Below, one piece after another: positions 35,367 to 44,803 of a stretch of DNA of 61,437 bases. The stretch is from an uncultured Bacteroidales bacterium. Its GTDB lineage: Bacteria > Bacteroidota > Bacteroidia > Bacteroidales > Muribaculaceae. Location of the stretch: the NCBI GenBank assembly GCA_902772455.1, contig CACYAW010000033.1:1-61437 (forward strand), in the 5' to 3' direction. Position 1 is the stretch's first letter. Every line of letters starts with the position of its first letter. Below the pieces are notes generated by a model, which did no database searches, had not been told where the DNA came from, and saw only the letters and a list, made by a program, of their open reading frames with translations. The position numbers and the translations under genes are program-made.

Positions 35367-36389
35367 ATGGAAATTACTGCACAACAACTTGCAGCAATGG
35401 TTAATGGCACGGTTGATGGTGATGCCTCGACTGTGATTAACAACTATGCTAAAATCGAAGAGGCCACCGCAGGCTGCCTGACGTTTCTGGCCAATCCCAA
35501 ATATACCCACTTCATCTACACCACCCAGGCCTCGGCCGTGCTGGTGCGCAAGGACTTTGTCGCCGAGCAAGAGGTGAAGGCAACGCTCATCCGCGTTGAT
35601 GACCCCTACCAGACACTTGCCAACCTGTTGAACTTCGTCAACAGCCAGCGCCCCGAGAAACGCGGTGTCGAGCAACCTGTCCACGTGGGTCAGGGCAGCA
35701 CCATTCCCGATGACGCTTACGTCGGCGCGTTTGCCTACATCGGCGACGGTGTGACCATCGGCAAGAACGTCAAGATTTATCCGCAGGTGTATGTGGGTGA
35801 CGGCGTTACCCTGGGTGACGACGTGATCCTGTACCCCGGCGTGAAGATTTACCATGGTTGCCGCATCGGTAACCGCTGCATTGTGCAGGGCGGCGCTGTC
35901 ATTGGCGGCGACGGCTTTGGCTTTGCCCCCAAGGAGGACGGCACTTACGAGAAGATTGCCCAAGTGGGTATCGTGATTCTGGAAGATGATGTCGAGATCG
36001 GCGCCAACACGACCATCGACCGCGCCACCATGGGTGCTACCGTGGTCAAGCGCGGAGCCAAGCTGGACAACCTCATCCAAATCGCCCACAACGTCGAGGT
36101 GGGCGAAAGCACCGTTATGGCAGCCCAAGTGGGTGTCGCCGGTTCAACCAAGATCGGCAAGTATAACATGGTGGGCGGCCAAGTGGGCTTTGCCGGACAC
36201 ATCACAGTGGGCGACAAGAACGGCATCGGCGCACAAACCGGTGTGGATAACAGCATCGGCAGCAATGGCAAGTGGCTGGGAGCCCCCGTACAACCCGCTA
36301 TGGAATTCGCGCGCCAGACCGTTTACCTGAAACGGCTGGGCGAGATGTACAGCGACATCAAGGACCTGAAGAAAAAAATCGACAAATAA
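35367..36389 (+). CDS. lpxD: UDP-3-O-acylglucosamine N-acyltransferase
   Basis: Third step of lipid A synthesis: adds a 3-hydroxyacyl chain to the glucosamine N-2. The 340-aa protein has the N-terminal uridine-binding domain ([19 protein letters not shown]...) and a left-handed beta-helix of hexapeptide repeats from ~residue 100 to 315 ([20 protein letters not shown]). The catalytic histidine region is [13 protein letters not shown] near 235. First gene of the lpxD-lpxC/fabZ-lpxA operon. Confidence 0.96.
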   Translation: MEITAQQLAAMVNGTVDGDASTVINNYAKIEEATAGCLTFLANPKYTHFIYTTQASAVLVRKDFVAEQEVKATLIRVDDPYQTLANLLNFVNSQRPEKRGVEQPVHVGQGSTIPDDAYVGAFAYIGDGVTIGKNVKIYPQVYVGDGVTLGDDVILYPGVKIYHGCRIGNRCIVQGGAVIGGDGFGFAPKEDGTYEKIAQVGIVILEDDVEIGANTTIDRATMGATVVKRGAKLDNLIQIAHNVEVGESTVMAAQVGVAGSTKIGKYNMVGGQVGFAGHITVGDKNGIGAQTGVDNSIGSNGKWLGAPVQPAMEFARQTVYLKRLGEMYSDIKDLKKKIDK

Positions 36390-36461
36390 AGATGCTTTTC
36401 AGCCGTCGGACGAATGCGGATGACACAGACAGTCCAAAACTGAAAACCCACAATTCAGCAT

Positions 36462-37856
36462 ATGAAACAGAAGACTCTCAAGAGTGAATTCACCGTTACG
36501 GGCAAAGGCCTGCACACGGGACAGATATCAACGGCAACATTCAAGCCCGCCGAGGTGAACACGGGATACGTGTTCAAGCGCATGGACCTTGATGGCCAAC
36601 CCACCATCCAGGCACTGGCCGAGCACGTTATCGAGACCACCCGCGGAACAGTCATCGCCAGCAAGAGCAACAAGGAAGCGCGCGTGAGCACTATCGAGCA
36701 CGCCATGGCTGCCCTCTATGCCGCCGGCATCGACAACTGCCTGATTGAGGTCAACTGCGGTGAGGTGCCCATTCTGGACGGCAGCGCCATCATCTGGTGC
36801 CAGGAAATCGAGAAAGCCGGCATCGTTGAGCAGGAGGCCGAGAAAGAATTCTATGTGGTGAAACAGCGCATCAAGGTCGTTGACAAGGAGACAGGCTCAT
36901 CGCTGATTGTGCTGCCTGACGACGATTTGTCGATTGACTGCATGATTGAGTTCGACTCGCCTGTGTTGGGCAACCAGTTCGCCTCGTTGACCGACATCCG
37001 CCAGTTCAAGCAGGAAATCGCCGGCAGCCGCACGTTTGTGTTCGTGCGCGAGGTGTTGCCGCTCATCCAGCTCAACCTCATCAAGGGCGGTGACCTGGAC
37101 AACGCCATCGTAATCTATGACTCCACGATGAAGCAGGAGGACCTTGACCACATGGCCGACGTGATGAAAGTGCCTCACAAGCCTGCCACCGAGCTGGGTT
37201 ACCTCAACAACAAGCCATTGGCGTTCAAGAACGAACCCGCCCGTCACAAGCTGCTGGACGTGCTGGGCGATCTGGCGCTGATTGGCCGCCCGTTGAAGGG
37301 CCGCATTGTCGCCACCCGTCCGGGCCATACCATCAACACCCAGTTATCCAAGAAGATACGTCAGGAATTGCGCTATCAGAATGTTCAAGCGCCCATCTAT
37401 GACCCCAATAAGGAGCCACTCTACGACATCAACCAGATTCGCAGGATGTTGCCTCATCGCTATCCCATGCTCTTGGTTGACAAAATCATCGAGAAAGGCA
37501 AAAAATATGTGGTGGGCATCAAGAACGTCACAGCTAATGAGCCGTTCTTCCAGGGTCACTTCCCCGATGAACCCATCATGCCCGGTGTGCTGCAAGTGGA
37601 GGCGATGGCCCAAGTGGGCGGCATCCTGGTGCTGAGCGGCGTTGATGACCCCGAGAACTACTCGACCTACTTCCTGAAGATTGACAACGTCAAGTTCCGC
37701 CACAAGGTCGTCCCTGGCGACACACTCATTTTCCACCTGTCGCTGATGACGCCCATTCGCCGTGGCACCGCTATCATGAAGGGATATGCCTTTGTTGGTG
37801 AGAAGATTGTCACCGAGGCAGAGTTCATGGCGCAAATCGTCAAGAATCCCGAGTAG
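36462..37856 (+). CDS. lpxC/fabZ: Bifunctional UDP-3-O-acyl-N-acetylglucosamine deacetylase / 3-hydroxyacyl-ACP dehydratase (LpxC-FabZ)
   Basis: Residues ~1-305 form the zinc-dependent LpxC deacetylase, the committed step of lipid A synthesis (STIEHAMAALYAAGIDNCLIE and the zinc/catalytic motif HKLLDVLGDLALIGRP near 260). Residues ~320-464 are a hot-dog-fold FabZ dehydratase (MLPHRYPMLLVDKI, then GHFPDEPIMPGVLQVEAMAQ with catalytic His and Glu). This fusion is characteristic of Bacteroidetes. It lies between lpxD and lpxA. Confidence 0.97.
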   Translation: MKQKTLKSEFTVTGKGLHTGQISTATFKPAEVNTGYVFKRMDLDGQPTIQALAEHVIETTRGTVIASKSNKEARVSTIEHAMAALYAAGIDNCLIEVNCGEVPILDGSAIIWCQEIEKAGIVEQEAEKEFYVVKQRIKVVDKETGSSLIVLPDDDLSIDCMIEFDSPVLGNQFASLTDIRQFKQEIAGSRTFVFVREVLPLIQLNLIKGGDLDNAIVIYDSTMKQEDLDHMADVMKVPHKPATELGYLNNKPLAFKNEPARHKLLDVLGDLALIGRPLKGRIVATRPGHTINTQLSKKIRQELRYQNVQAPIYDPNKEPLYDINQIRRMLPHRYPMLLVDKIIEKGKKYVVGIKNVTANEPFFQGHFPDEPIMPGVLQVEAMAQVGGILVLSGVDDPENYSTYFLKIDNVKFRHKVVPGDTLIFHLSLMTPIRRGTAIMKGYAFVGEKIVTEAEFMAQIVKNPE

Positions 37857-37901
37857 GCTTTAGGTAAATAAGAAATCAAAAACAGCTACAAGAAACAGAA
37901 T

Positions 37902-38675
37902 ATGGATATTCATCAGTATGCCGTCGTCCACCCTGACGCTAAAATCGGGAACAACGTGAAAATCGGTCCTTTTGTGACCATCGATGCCAATGTCGAGATT
38001 GGTGACGGCACCATTATTGACAGCGGAGCCGTTGTGCGCAGTGGTGCGCGCATCGGCAAGAACTGCCACATCCACTCCAATGCCGTTGTGGGCGACATTC
38101 CTCAAGACCTTAAATTCCAGGGCGAGGATACTGTTGCCATTATCGGGGACAACACCGTCATCCGCGAGTTTGTCACGATTCACCGCGGCACGGCATCTAA
38201 GGGAAAGACCGTTGTGGGCAGCAACTGCCTGATCATGGCCTATTGCCATGTCGCACACGATTGTGTTGTGGGCAACCACGTCATCATGTCTAACGCCTCA
38301 CAGCTGGCTGGCGAGGTAGTGGCTGGCGACTGGGCCATCATCGGCGGCGGCGCACTTGTCCACCAGTTTACCCAAATCGGCTGCCACGTGATGATTCAGG
38401 GCGGTGCCTTGGTCAACAAGGACATCCCCCCCTACTGCATGGCCGCACGTTACCCCATCGCCTATGAGGGCGTGAACAAGGTGGGCCTGCACCGCCGCGG
38501 CTACACCAGCGAGCAGATCGATGCCATTGCCGACGTTTACCGCACCATCTATGACTCAGGACTGAACGTCACCCAGTCGCTTGAGGCGGTTCTGGAATTG
38601 CCTGAGTCACCCGAGCGCGACGTCATCTATCACTTTGTCAAGGAAAGCAAGCGCGGTATCGTGCGCAAGCCATAG
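37902..38675 (+). CDS. lpxA: Acyl-ACP--UDP-N-acetylglucosamine O-acyltransferase
   Basis: First enzyme of lipid A synthesis. The 257-aa protein is a left-handed beta-helix of hexapeptide repeats (VVHPDAKIGNNVKIGPFVTI) with the catalytic histidine in MAYCHVAHDCVVGNHVIM near residue 125 and the C-terminal helical domain from ~190. It is the last gene of the lpx operon, 45 bp after lpxC/fabZ. Confidence 0.96.
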   Translation: MDIHQYAVVHPDAKIGNNVKIGPFVTIDANVEIGDGTIIDSGAVVRSGARIGKNCHIHSNAVVGDIPQDLKFQGEDTVAIIGDNTVIREFVTIHRGTASKGKTVVGSNCLIMAYCHVAHDCVVGNHVIMSNASQLAGEVVAGDWAIIGGGALVHQFTQIGCHVMIQGGALVNKDIPPYCMAARYPIAYEGVNKVGLHRRGYTSEQIDAIADVYRTIYDSGLNVTQSLEAVLELPESPERDVIYHFVKESKRGIVRKP

Positions 38676-38680
38676 TGATT

Positions 38681-38707
38681 CAGTTCCTGATTTGAAATCA
38701 GGAACTG
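38681..38707. terminator. Perfect 13-bp palindrome after lpxA
   Basis: CAGTTCCTGATTT and its exact inverse around a single G, just past the lpxA stop. There is no T run, so termination is only likely. The GTTTAGA-like degenerate repeats follow (38709-38740). Confidence 0.5.
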
Positions 38708-38708
38708 A

Positions 38709-38740
38709 AGTTTAGAATTTAGAACTTAGTGTTTAGAGAA
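38709..38740. repeat. Degenerate GTTTAGA/ATTTAGA repeats
   Basis: Successive AGTTTAGA, ATTTAGA, ACTTAG and TGTTTAGAGA units separate the convergent lpxA and TPR genes. Confidence 0.5.
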
Positions 38741-39980
38741 TTGAGGATTCGATAGCCTGGAGTTTATCGGCCTCACCCAACTTATAATAGATGTCACGCA
38801 ACGCGTTGCGTACATCGGCATTACGGGGATTCAACTCATAAGACTTCTCCAGATAAGGTAACGCTTCCCGATACATGGGATTGACCAAATCGGCCAGTTT
38901 CTTGCCATAGAGACGGCTGTTTTGTCGTGTCTCCATCGCCTTGTTGTAGAAGTAACGGCCCACGTTAAACAAGCCGCTGGCGTTGCTGGGATTGAGTTCG
39001 ATGCATCGCTGATAGTAAGGGAATGCCTGGTAGATGTCCTCTTGGTTCTCGACGATGAGCCCCTTGAGGTTCAACAGCTCGTCATCGTTGGGTTTGGCCT
39101 CCAAGGCATCGTCGATGAGGTCGTTAGCACCCGAGAAATCCTCCCGAGCGAGATAATCGTTGATGAGGATGCGGATGTACTGCGGGTCGCTGGTTCCGAA
39201 CTTGATAAAGGCTTCCCAAGCCAGTTTCACGACCTCGGCATCATTGCCAAGGTCACTAAGGCATACCAGGGCATAATCATAGGCCTCCTTGCGGTTGTAG
39301 CCCGCATGCCTGGCGATGCTGAAGAGGCGCACCGCATCGATGGTATCGGCTTTCTGCCAAGCGGCAATGCCCTGATAATAACGCACTTCAGCCACAACGC
39401 TGTCAGGCTTGACCCATCGTGCGTCATCGGTCCTCATGGCCATCTTGCAATAGTCGTCCCATGCCTTGTAGGCGCCGTCCCAATCCTTAATGTTGTACAA
39501 TTCACTGCCTACCGTGCGGTAATCATCGTGATGCTCGATCAGGCGGTTCACCACATCCTTGCTGTACTTGGTCTTGACCTTAGGTCGCTTGGTCTTTTTG
39601 TCAATGACCTGTTCCCCTTTCTTGTTCAAGATGTAAACAGTATCGAGCTTGAGGGCCGTCATGCTGTAGTCAAACGCATCAATCAGCGTGTGTCCCATCG
39701 CCTTGATGTCAATCTTCTTGCCCACACGGCGATTGTCCATGTATTTGTCGAACAGTTCCGCCTTGATGCGGCCTGCCAGCGCCCAAGTCTCGGCCTGTTT
39801 GCTCGTCTCATCGTTGGTGAGTGCAGGCTTGAGTTTGTTAAAAGCCTTGTTATAGCTGTCCACCGTCATCGTCAAGCCTGTGATATCCTTCTTGGCTTGA
39901 TTGACCAGCAGATGTTGCCCCCCGACGTTGAGCGGCAGCATGACAGCAGTCATCAATAATATGAAAGCAATCTTCTTCAC
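38733..39980 (-). CDS. Secreted tetratricopeptide-repeat protein (paralogue 1)
   Basis: The 415-aa protein starts with GTG (MKKIAFILL...) and a signal peptide ending near residue 21. It contains TPR-like helical repeats across ~150-415, for example the PYLEKSYELNPRNADVRNALRD terminal unit. It resembles the neighbouring 377-aa protein along its length (both contain TVY/VV-ELDKNG...KVKTKYSK and the motif YYQRCIELNPSNASGLFNVGR / FYRKAVEVDPTYANAYFDVGR, trimmed here). Likely a periplasmic scaffold; the partner is unknown. A -7 element TAATTTTG lies 32 bp upstream of the start. Confidence 0.8.
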   Translation of the reverse strand: MKKIAFILLMTAVMLPLNVGGQHLLVNQAKKDITGLTMTVDSYNKAFNKLKPALTNDETSKQAETWALAGRIKAELFDKYMDNRRVGKKIDIKAMGHTLIDAFDYSMTALKLDTVYILNKKGEQVIDKKTKRPKVKTKYSKDVVNRLIEHHDDYRTVGSELYNIKDWDGAYKAWDDYCKMAMRTDDARWVKPDSVVAEVRYYQGIAAWQKADTIDAVRLFSIARHAGYNRKEAYDYALVCLSDLGNDAEVVKLAWEAFIKFGTSDPQYIRILINDYLAREDFSGANDLIDDALEAKPNDDELLNLKGLIVENQEDIYQAFPYYQRCIELNPSNASGLFNVGRYFYNKAMETRQNSRLYGKKLADLVNPMYREALPYLEKSYELNPRNADVRNALRDIYYKLGEADKLQAIESSIL

Positions 39981-40011
39981 GATCGTATTCTCCCCTATTT
40001 AAAAACCGCTG

Positions 40012-40019
40012 CAAAATTA
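40012..40019 (-). promoter_or_regulatory. -7 element of TPR paralogue 1
   Basis: Minus-strand TAATTTTG, 31 bp before the GTG start. Confidence 0.55.
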
Positions 40020-40057
40020 CTGCTTTTTCCGCAACTGTGCAACGCAGAACAATCATA

Positions 40058-40096
40058 GCGGGCGGTGAAGGAGCCCTAATGGCCCTCACCGCCCGC
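40058..40096 (-). terminator. Hairpin terminator after TPR paralogue 2
   Basis: An 11-bp stem GCGGGCGGTGA/TCACCGCCCGC with extra inner pairs, 27 bp after the TPR stop. No strong T run follows. Confidence 0.55.
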
Positions 40097-40123
40097 AGTA
40101 TTGATGAATAAATCTGTCTTGGT

Positions 40124-41257
40124 TTACTTCACACCCATAACCTCAAACTTGTAGAGGATGTCATCCAGGACGTTCTTGGCCTTGGTGTCATCGGGATTGA
40201 GCTGGCTGGCTTTCTCCAGGAAGGGAATTGCCTCGTCATAGATGGGCTTGATCTTGGGAACAAGCTCCTTGTTGGTGGCATTGGGATTATCGTCGATAAT
40301 CTTTTGAGCCTGCAGGTAGAGGCAGCGGCCCACATCAAAGTAAGCGTTAGCATAGGTGGGATCAACCTCAACAGCCTTGCGGTAGAAGGGCAATGCAGCG
40401 TCAACGCCATCCTTCAACTCGGCGGTGAAGCCCTTGATGTCATGCAGAGTACCGTTCATGGGATCTGACTTGAGAGCGTTGTCGATGAAGTTGGCAGCCT
40501 TGTCATACTCGTTCTTGTCGAGCATACCCTGTACCATGTTGGCCAGCGACGAGGTCTGGAAGTCAACGATATTGTTGTCGGTGTAACCCAGCTTGCGGGC
40601 CTTGGTGAAGTTCTCGTAGGCCTCTTCAAACTTCTGGATCTGGTACTGTGAGTAGCCCTGGAAGAAACGCACCTGGCTCAACGTGCTGTCGGCAGCGGCA
40701 ACGCCGTTAGCGATAGCAAAGGCCGAGCTGGCGATGTCGGCATAGTTACCAAACGCATCAGCGGCATTCTCCCAATCGTTAGCCTGCAGATAGACGTTAC
40801 CGGCATTGGCGATATCACCCATGTGCGAGGTGAGGGTACCGATGATTTCCTTGCTGTATTTGGTCTTCACCTTCTTGCTGCCGTCTTTGTTCAGCTTGGG
40901 TGCGCCATTCTTATCCAACTCGACAACCGAGTCGAGAGGCAGTGCCTGCTGGAAGAACTCAAAACCTGCTGCCAGCAGCTGGTTCATCTCTGCATCAGGA
41001 ACGGACTGGCCCATGTACTTCAGCTCCAGCATCTTGTCATAGATGCCAAAGGCAGCCTTACCGGCGGTGTACCACGTGAGCACATCATTGGCCGACTCAG
41101 GATTGGTGAAAGCGGGTTCAATAGCCACAAGCGCCTCGGTGAGTGCTTGAGGATTACCCGAAGCGACCTTCTTGGAGAGGTCCTTCACGAGGCTCATCTG
41201 AGCCGATGCGCCGAGCGCCATGATAGCGGCAGCGGCAAAAAGAATCATCTTTTTCAT
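40124..41257 (-). CDS. Secreted tetratricopeptide-repeat protein (paralogue 2)
   Basis: From ATG 41257 the protein is 377 aa, with a signal peptide (MKKMILFAAAAIMALGASAQ). TPR-like repeats span ~180-370, including a unit PFYRKAVEVDPTYANAYFDV near residue 275 and PFLEKASQLNPDDTKAKNVL near the end. It starts 32 bp after the gyrA stop and is probably cotranscribed with gyrA. A TTG four codons upstream is in frame but not needed. The function is unknown. Confidence 0.8.
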   Translation of the reverse strand: MKKMILFAAAAIMALGASAQMSLVKDLSKKVASGNPQALTEALVAIEPAFTNPESANDVLTWYTAGKAAFGIYDKMLELKYMGQSVPDAEMNQLLAAGFEFFQQALPLDSVVELDKNGAPKLNKDGSKKVKTKYSKEIIGTLTSHMGDIANAGNVYLQANDWENAADAFGNYADIASSAFAIANGVAAADSTLSQVRFFQGYSQYQIQKFEEAYENFTKARKLGYTDNNIVDFQTSSLANMVQGMLDKNEYDKAANFIDNALKSDPMNGTLHDIKGFTAELKDGVDAALPFYRKAVEVDPTYANAYFDVGRCLYLQAQKIIDDNPNATNKELVPKIKPIYDEAIPFLEKASQLNPDDTKAKNVLDDILYKFEVMGVK

Positions 41258-41289
41258 TTTTATTAACAATTTAAGCTAGTTTATAATGT

Positions 41290-42717
41290 TTATTCGTTCT
41301 CGTTTTGTTGTTCGTTTTCATCTTGCTGTACGTCCTGGATGTCTTCGACATTCTGGACATCGCCCTCTTCCCGGTTAAAGGCGTCGCGAACGCCTTCCTC
41401 GTCGGTAGTCTCAGGCTCGGTATCCACCTTGCAAACGCTTGCTATCTCATCGTTTTTCTTCTCCAGATTGATGAGTCTCACGCCTTGTGTCGCGCGTCCC
41501 ACTATCCTGAGCGAGCTCACCTTGAGCCTGATGGCGATACCGCTCTTGTTGATGATGACAAGGTCGTTATCGTCGTTCACATTCTTGATTGCAATTAGCT
41601 TGCCAGTTTTAGCGGTAATGTTAATTGTTTTAACACCTTTTCCGCCACGGTTGGTCACACGGTAGTCCTCAAGGGCACTGCGCTTGCCCATACCCTGCTC
41701 CGAAACGACGAGCACGTCGTCGCGGGTGCCGGCACGCATGCAGATCATGCCGATGACCTCGTCGTCCTCGGTAAGGCGCATACCCTTCACACCGGTGGCG
41801 GTGCGGCCCATGGCACGAACAGCGGTCTCGGCGAAGCGGATGGCATAGCCCTTGCTGTTGGCCAGGATCACCTCGCTGTCACCCTCGGTGAGGATGGCGC
41901 CCACGAGCTTGTCGTCATCGGCGATGTTCAGGGCACGCACACCGTTGGCACGGGGACGGGAGTAAGCACTCAGGCTCGTGCGCTTAACGATACCGTTCTT
42001 GGTGGCAAATACAATATAATGTGACTGGTTGTACTCGGGATCGGTGAGTTTGGTAGCACGCACAAAGGCCATGATACGGTTCTCGGCATCCAGGTTAAGC
42101 AGATTCTGGATGGCACGTCCCTTACTGTTCTTGGTGCCCTCGGGAATTTCAAACACACGCAGCCAGAAGCAGCGTCCCGTAGCCGTGAAGAACAGCATAT
42201 AGTTGTGGTTGGTGGCTTCATAGACATACTCGATGAAGTCCTCATCGCGTGTGTCACTGCCCTTGGCGCCCACGCCTCCACGTGCCTGGGCACGATACTC
42301 CTTGAGCGGGGTGCGCTTGATATAGCCAAAGTGGGAGATGGTGATGATCATGGGATCATCGCTATAGAAGTCTTCAGCATTCATCTCCTCGCTGGAATAT
42401 TCGATTTGGGTGCGGCGCTCGTCGCCGAATTTCTCCTTGACTTCGAGCAGTTCCTGCTCAATGACCTTGCGGCACTCGGCGGGATCATCGAGGATAGCCT
42501 GCAGGTGTTCGATGGTCTTGCGCACCTCGGCCAACTCGTTGTGCAGCTTCTCCTGTTCCAAGCCGGTGAGCTGGCGCAGGCGCATCTCGACGATGGCGCG
42601 GGCCTGCACCTCGGTGAGGCTGAAGCGCTCACACAGGCGCTGGATGGCGTGCTCGGTCGAGTCGCTGCTCTTGATGATGGCAATCACCTCGTCGATGTCC
42701 TTCCAGGATGTGTGCAC
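41290..42717 (-). CDS. gyrA: DNA gyrase subunit A, C-terminal fragment (frameshifted)
   Basis: Continues the GyrA sequence out of frame with the N-terminal part: it resumes at [20 protein letters not shown], passes the coiled coil ([20 protein letters not shown]) and ends in the six-bladed pinwheel DNA-wrapping domain with the GyrA box NRGGKGVKT near the last quarter, plus an acidic tail. The apparent GTG start at 42717 is an artefact of the frame. Compared with family members, ~7 residues are missing at the junction near 42698, consistent with a 20-nt deletion. Together the two parts give the usual ~850 residues. Confidence 0.9.
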   Translation of the reverse strand: MHTSWKDIDEVIAIIKSSDSTEHAIQRLCERFSLTEVQARAIVEMRLRQLTGLEQEKLHNELAEVRKTIEHLQAILDDPAECRKVIEQELLEVKEKFGDERRTQIEYSSEEMNAEDFYSDDPMIITISHFGYIKRTPLKEYRAQARGGVGAKGSDTRDEDFIEYVYEATNHNYMLFFTATGRCFWLRVFEIPEGTKNSKGRAIQNLLNLDAENRIMAFVRATKLTDPEYNQSHYIVFATKNGIVKRTSLSAYSRPRANGVRALNIADDDKLVGAILTEGDSEVILANSKGYAIRFAETAVRAMGRTATGVKGMRLTEDDEVIGMICMRAGTRDDVLVVSEQGMGKRSALEDYRVTNRGGKGVKTINITAKTGKLIAIKNVNDDNDLVIINKSGIAIRLKVSSLRIVGRATQGVRLINLEKKNDEIASVCKVDTEPETTDEEGVRDAFNREEGDVQNVEDIQDVQQDENEQQNENE

Positions 42718-43831
42718 GCTCCTTGGCCTTCTTGAGGTCGAACTGGGTGCGGCGGATCACCACCTCGTGGCGGTGCTCCAGGAAGTAATGCAGCAGTTCC
42801 TTGAGGTTCAGCAGCATGGGACGTCCGTTGACCAGACACACATTATTAACGCTGAACGACGACTGCAACTCGGTCATCTTGTACAGCTTGTTGAGCAGCA
42901 CGTTGGGGTTGAAGTCCTTCTTGATATCGATGACAATGCGCATACCGTGGCGGTCGCTCTCGTCGTTGATATCGGCAATGCCCTCGATCTTCTTCTCCTC
43001 GACCAGGCGGGCAATGTTCTCGATAAGGTCCTTCTTGTTGACGTTATAAGGAATCTCGTTAACGACAATGCGCTCGTGGTTGTGCTCGGTCTCGATCTCG
43101 GCCTTGGCACGCACGACGATGCGTCCGCGTCCTGTTTCAAAGGCGTCTTTCACACCCTGATAGCCGTAGATGATACCACCCGTGGGAAAGTCGGGAGCCT
43201 TAATGTAGTTCATCAGGTCGCTCACCTCCATCTCGGGGTCCTCGAGCAGCGCCAGGCAGCCGTCGATGCACTCACCCAGGTTGTGGGGAGCCATGTTGGT
43301 GGCCATGCCGACAGCGATACCCGTTGCACCGTTCACCAGCAGGTTGGGGATGCGGGTGGGCAGCACCGAGGGCTCCTCGAGTGTGTTGTCAAAGTTGGGC
43401 ACAAAGTCAACGGTGTCCTTGTCCATGTCTTCCATCATGCTCTCGCCCATCTTGTCGAGACGCACCTCGGTGTAACGCATGGCAGCGGGACTGTCACCGT
43501 CGACCGAACCGAAGTTACCCTGGCCATCGACCAGCGGGTAACGCATTGCCCATTCCTGGGCCAGACGGACCATGGCAAAGTAAACCGACGAGTCGCCGTG
43601 GGGGTGGTACTTACCAAGCACGTCACCCACGATACGAGCCGACTTCTTGTAGGGGGCATTGGAATAGTTGCGCAACTTGTCCATGCCATAGAGTACCCTG
43701 CGGTGCACCGGCTTGAAGCCGTCGCGCACATCGGGTAGCGCACGCGAAACGATGACCGACATCGAGTAGTCGATGTAACTGGTCTTCATTTCGTTTTCAA
43801 TGTTGATCTCTAGAATTCGATCGTTGTTCAT
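42629..43831 (-). CDS. gyrA: DNA gyrase subunit A, N-terminal fragment (frameshifted)
   Basis: Carries the winged-helix/TOPRIM-facing half: the quinolone-interaction region HPHGDSSVY (~77-85), the catalytic tyrosine in [12 protein letters not shown] (Tyr120), and the tower domain. The frame is normal until KERAHILEG, after which 20-odd unrelated residues precede a stop. Because gyrA is essential, an assembly or read error is likelier than a true pseudogene. The promoter TATCTTTG lies 98 bp upstream on the minus strand. Confidence 0.9.
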   Translation of the reverse strand: MNNDRILEINIENEMKTSYIDYSMSVIVSRALPDVRDGFKPVHRRVLYGMDKLRNYSNAPYKKSARIVGDVLGKYHPHGDSSVYFAMVRLAQEWAMRYPLVDGQGNFGSVDGDSPAAMRYTEVRLDKMGESMMEDMDKDTVDFVPNFDNTLEEPSVLPTRIPNLLVNGATGIAVGMATNMAPHNLGECIDGCLALLEDPEMEVSDLMNYIKAPDFPTGGIIYGYQGVKDAFETGRGRIVVRAKAEIETEHNHERIVVNEIPYNVNKKDLIENIARLVEEKKIEGIADINDESDRHGMRIVIDIKKDFNPNVLLNKLYKMTELQSSFSVNNVCLVNGRPMLLNLKELLHYFLEHRHEVVIRRTQFDLKKAKERAHILEGHRRGDCHHQEQRLDRARHPAPV

Positions 43832-43928
43832 TTTGTCTCTTTACTTTTTAAATCTCTTTCGGACACCGCACTGCAGGCTCACTTTAGCCCCAGGCTAGCA
43901 CGAGTGCCACGACATTAGGTTTAACCTA

Positions 43929-43936
43929 CAAAGATA
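43929..43936 (-). promoter_or_regulatory. -7 element of gyrA
   Basis: Minus-strand TATCTTTG, about 98 bp before the start codon. Confidence 0.55.
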
Positions 43937-44050
43937 GTCATATTATCTCAATCAACAGTTTGATTTGCGCCACTTTTTGACTGAATTGTTGATAAAATGT
44001 TTAATTTGAGGGAAAAATTATTAGTCTGCCGCCATTTCGGGGATTTATAT

Positions 44051-44058
44051 TACCTTTG
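44051..44058 (+). promoter_or_regulatory. -7 element of the exonuclease gene
   Basis: TACCTTTG, 19 bp before the start codon. Confidence 0.6.
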
Positions 44059-44077
44059 CAGAGCTATTAGATGACCT

Positions 44078-44569
44078 ATGAAGGATTTTGCCGCCATCGA
44101 TTTCGAGACCGCCAACAGCGAGCGCACCAGCGTGTGCTCGGTGGGTGTTGTCATCGTGCGCAACGGCCGCATCGTGGACACCTTCTACTCCCTGATCCAG
44201 CCCGAGCCTAACTATTACAGCTACTGGTGCCAGCGCGTTCATGGCCTGGGGCCTGAGGACACTGACGACGCTCCCGTCTTCCCCCTGGTGTGGGCACAGA
44301 TTGAGCCGCTCATCCAGGGGCTGCCGCTGGTTGCCCACAACAAAGCCTTTGACGAGAGTTGCCTGAAAGCGGTGTTCCGCTGTTATCAGATGGATTACCC
44401 CGACTACCCGTTTCTGTGCACCTGCGTGGCGGCGAAGCGCCAGCTCAAGCAGTTACCTAACCACAGGCTGGACACTGTAGCGGCCTACTATGGCTTTGAC
44501 CTGCGTCATCACCACCACGCCTTGGCCGATGCCGAAGCGTGTGCCCACATCGCCATGCAACTCCTTTAA
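44078..44569 (+). CDS. DEDDh 3'-5' exonuclease (DnaQ/epsilon-like)
   Basis: The 163-aa protein is a single RNase-T/DnaQ exonuclease domain: motif ExoI AAIDFETANSE (~5-15, D and E metal ligands), ExoII LVAHNKAFDESCL (~85-97) and ExoIII HHHALADAEACAHI (~147-160, His then Asp). It lacks other domains, so it is a standalone trimming or proofreading-type nuclease. The substrate is unknown. Confidence 0.88.
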   Translation: MKDFAAIDFETANSERTSVCSVGVVIVRNGRIVDTFYSLIQPEPNYYSYWCQRVHGLGPEDTDDAPVFPLVWAQIEPLIQGLPLVAHNKAFDESCLKAVFRCYQMDYPDYPFLCTCVAAKRQLKQLPNHRLDTVAAYYGFDLRHHHHALADAEACAHIAMQLL

Positions 44570-44669
44570 TGCTCGCGTTGCTCGCAGTTTAGAGTTTAGT
44601 GTTTAGAGCTTAGAGAACATCCGCACACTTTGTTTAATGCTCGCGTTGCTCGCAGTTTAGAGTTTGGTG
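44565..44669. repeat. Direct repeat starting at the exonuclease stop codon
   Basis: A 37-bp unit beginning TTTAATGCTCGCGTTGCTCG and ending GAGTTTAGTG occurs at 44565-44601 and again, with one mismatch, at 44633-44669. GTTTAGAG-type degenerate units lie between them. Unit 1 overlaps the TAA stop. Confidence 0.75.
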
Positions 44670-44745
44670 AGCATTCGCACTCTTTGACATCACGCTATGG
44701 TGCCAAGCGGTATGTTTTAAGTCATGATATATGAGTATGACATTA

Positions 44746-44778
44746 GAGGATGGGCCTGCGGTTAGCAGGTCCACCCTC
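44746..44778 (-). terminator. Putative dnaA terminator hairpin
   Basis: Minus-strand stem GAGGGTGGACCTGC/GCAGGCCCATCCTC (one mismatch, one wobble) with a 5-nt loop, 25 bp after the dnaA stop. No T run. Confidence 0.5.
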
Positions 44779-44803
44779 GTTGATGATTTTCTTGACTTGT
44801 AGC

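Noticed and set aside
43577-43600. Quinolone-resistance change in GyrA (Phe at the E. coli Asp87-equivalent position)
   Set aside because: Residues at this position naturally vary among Bacteroidales; without close relatives it cannot be called a mutation.
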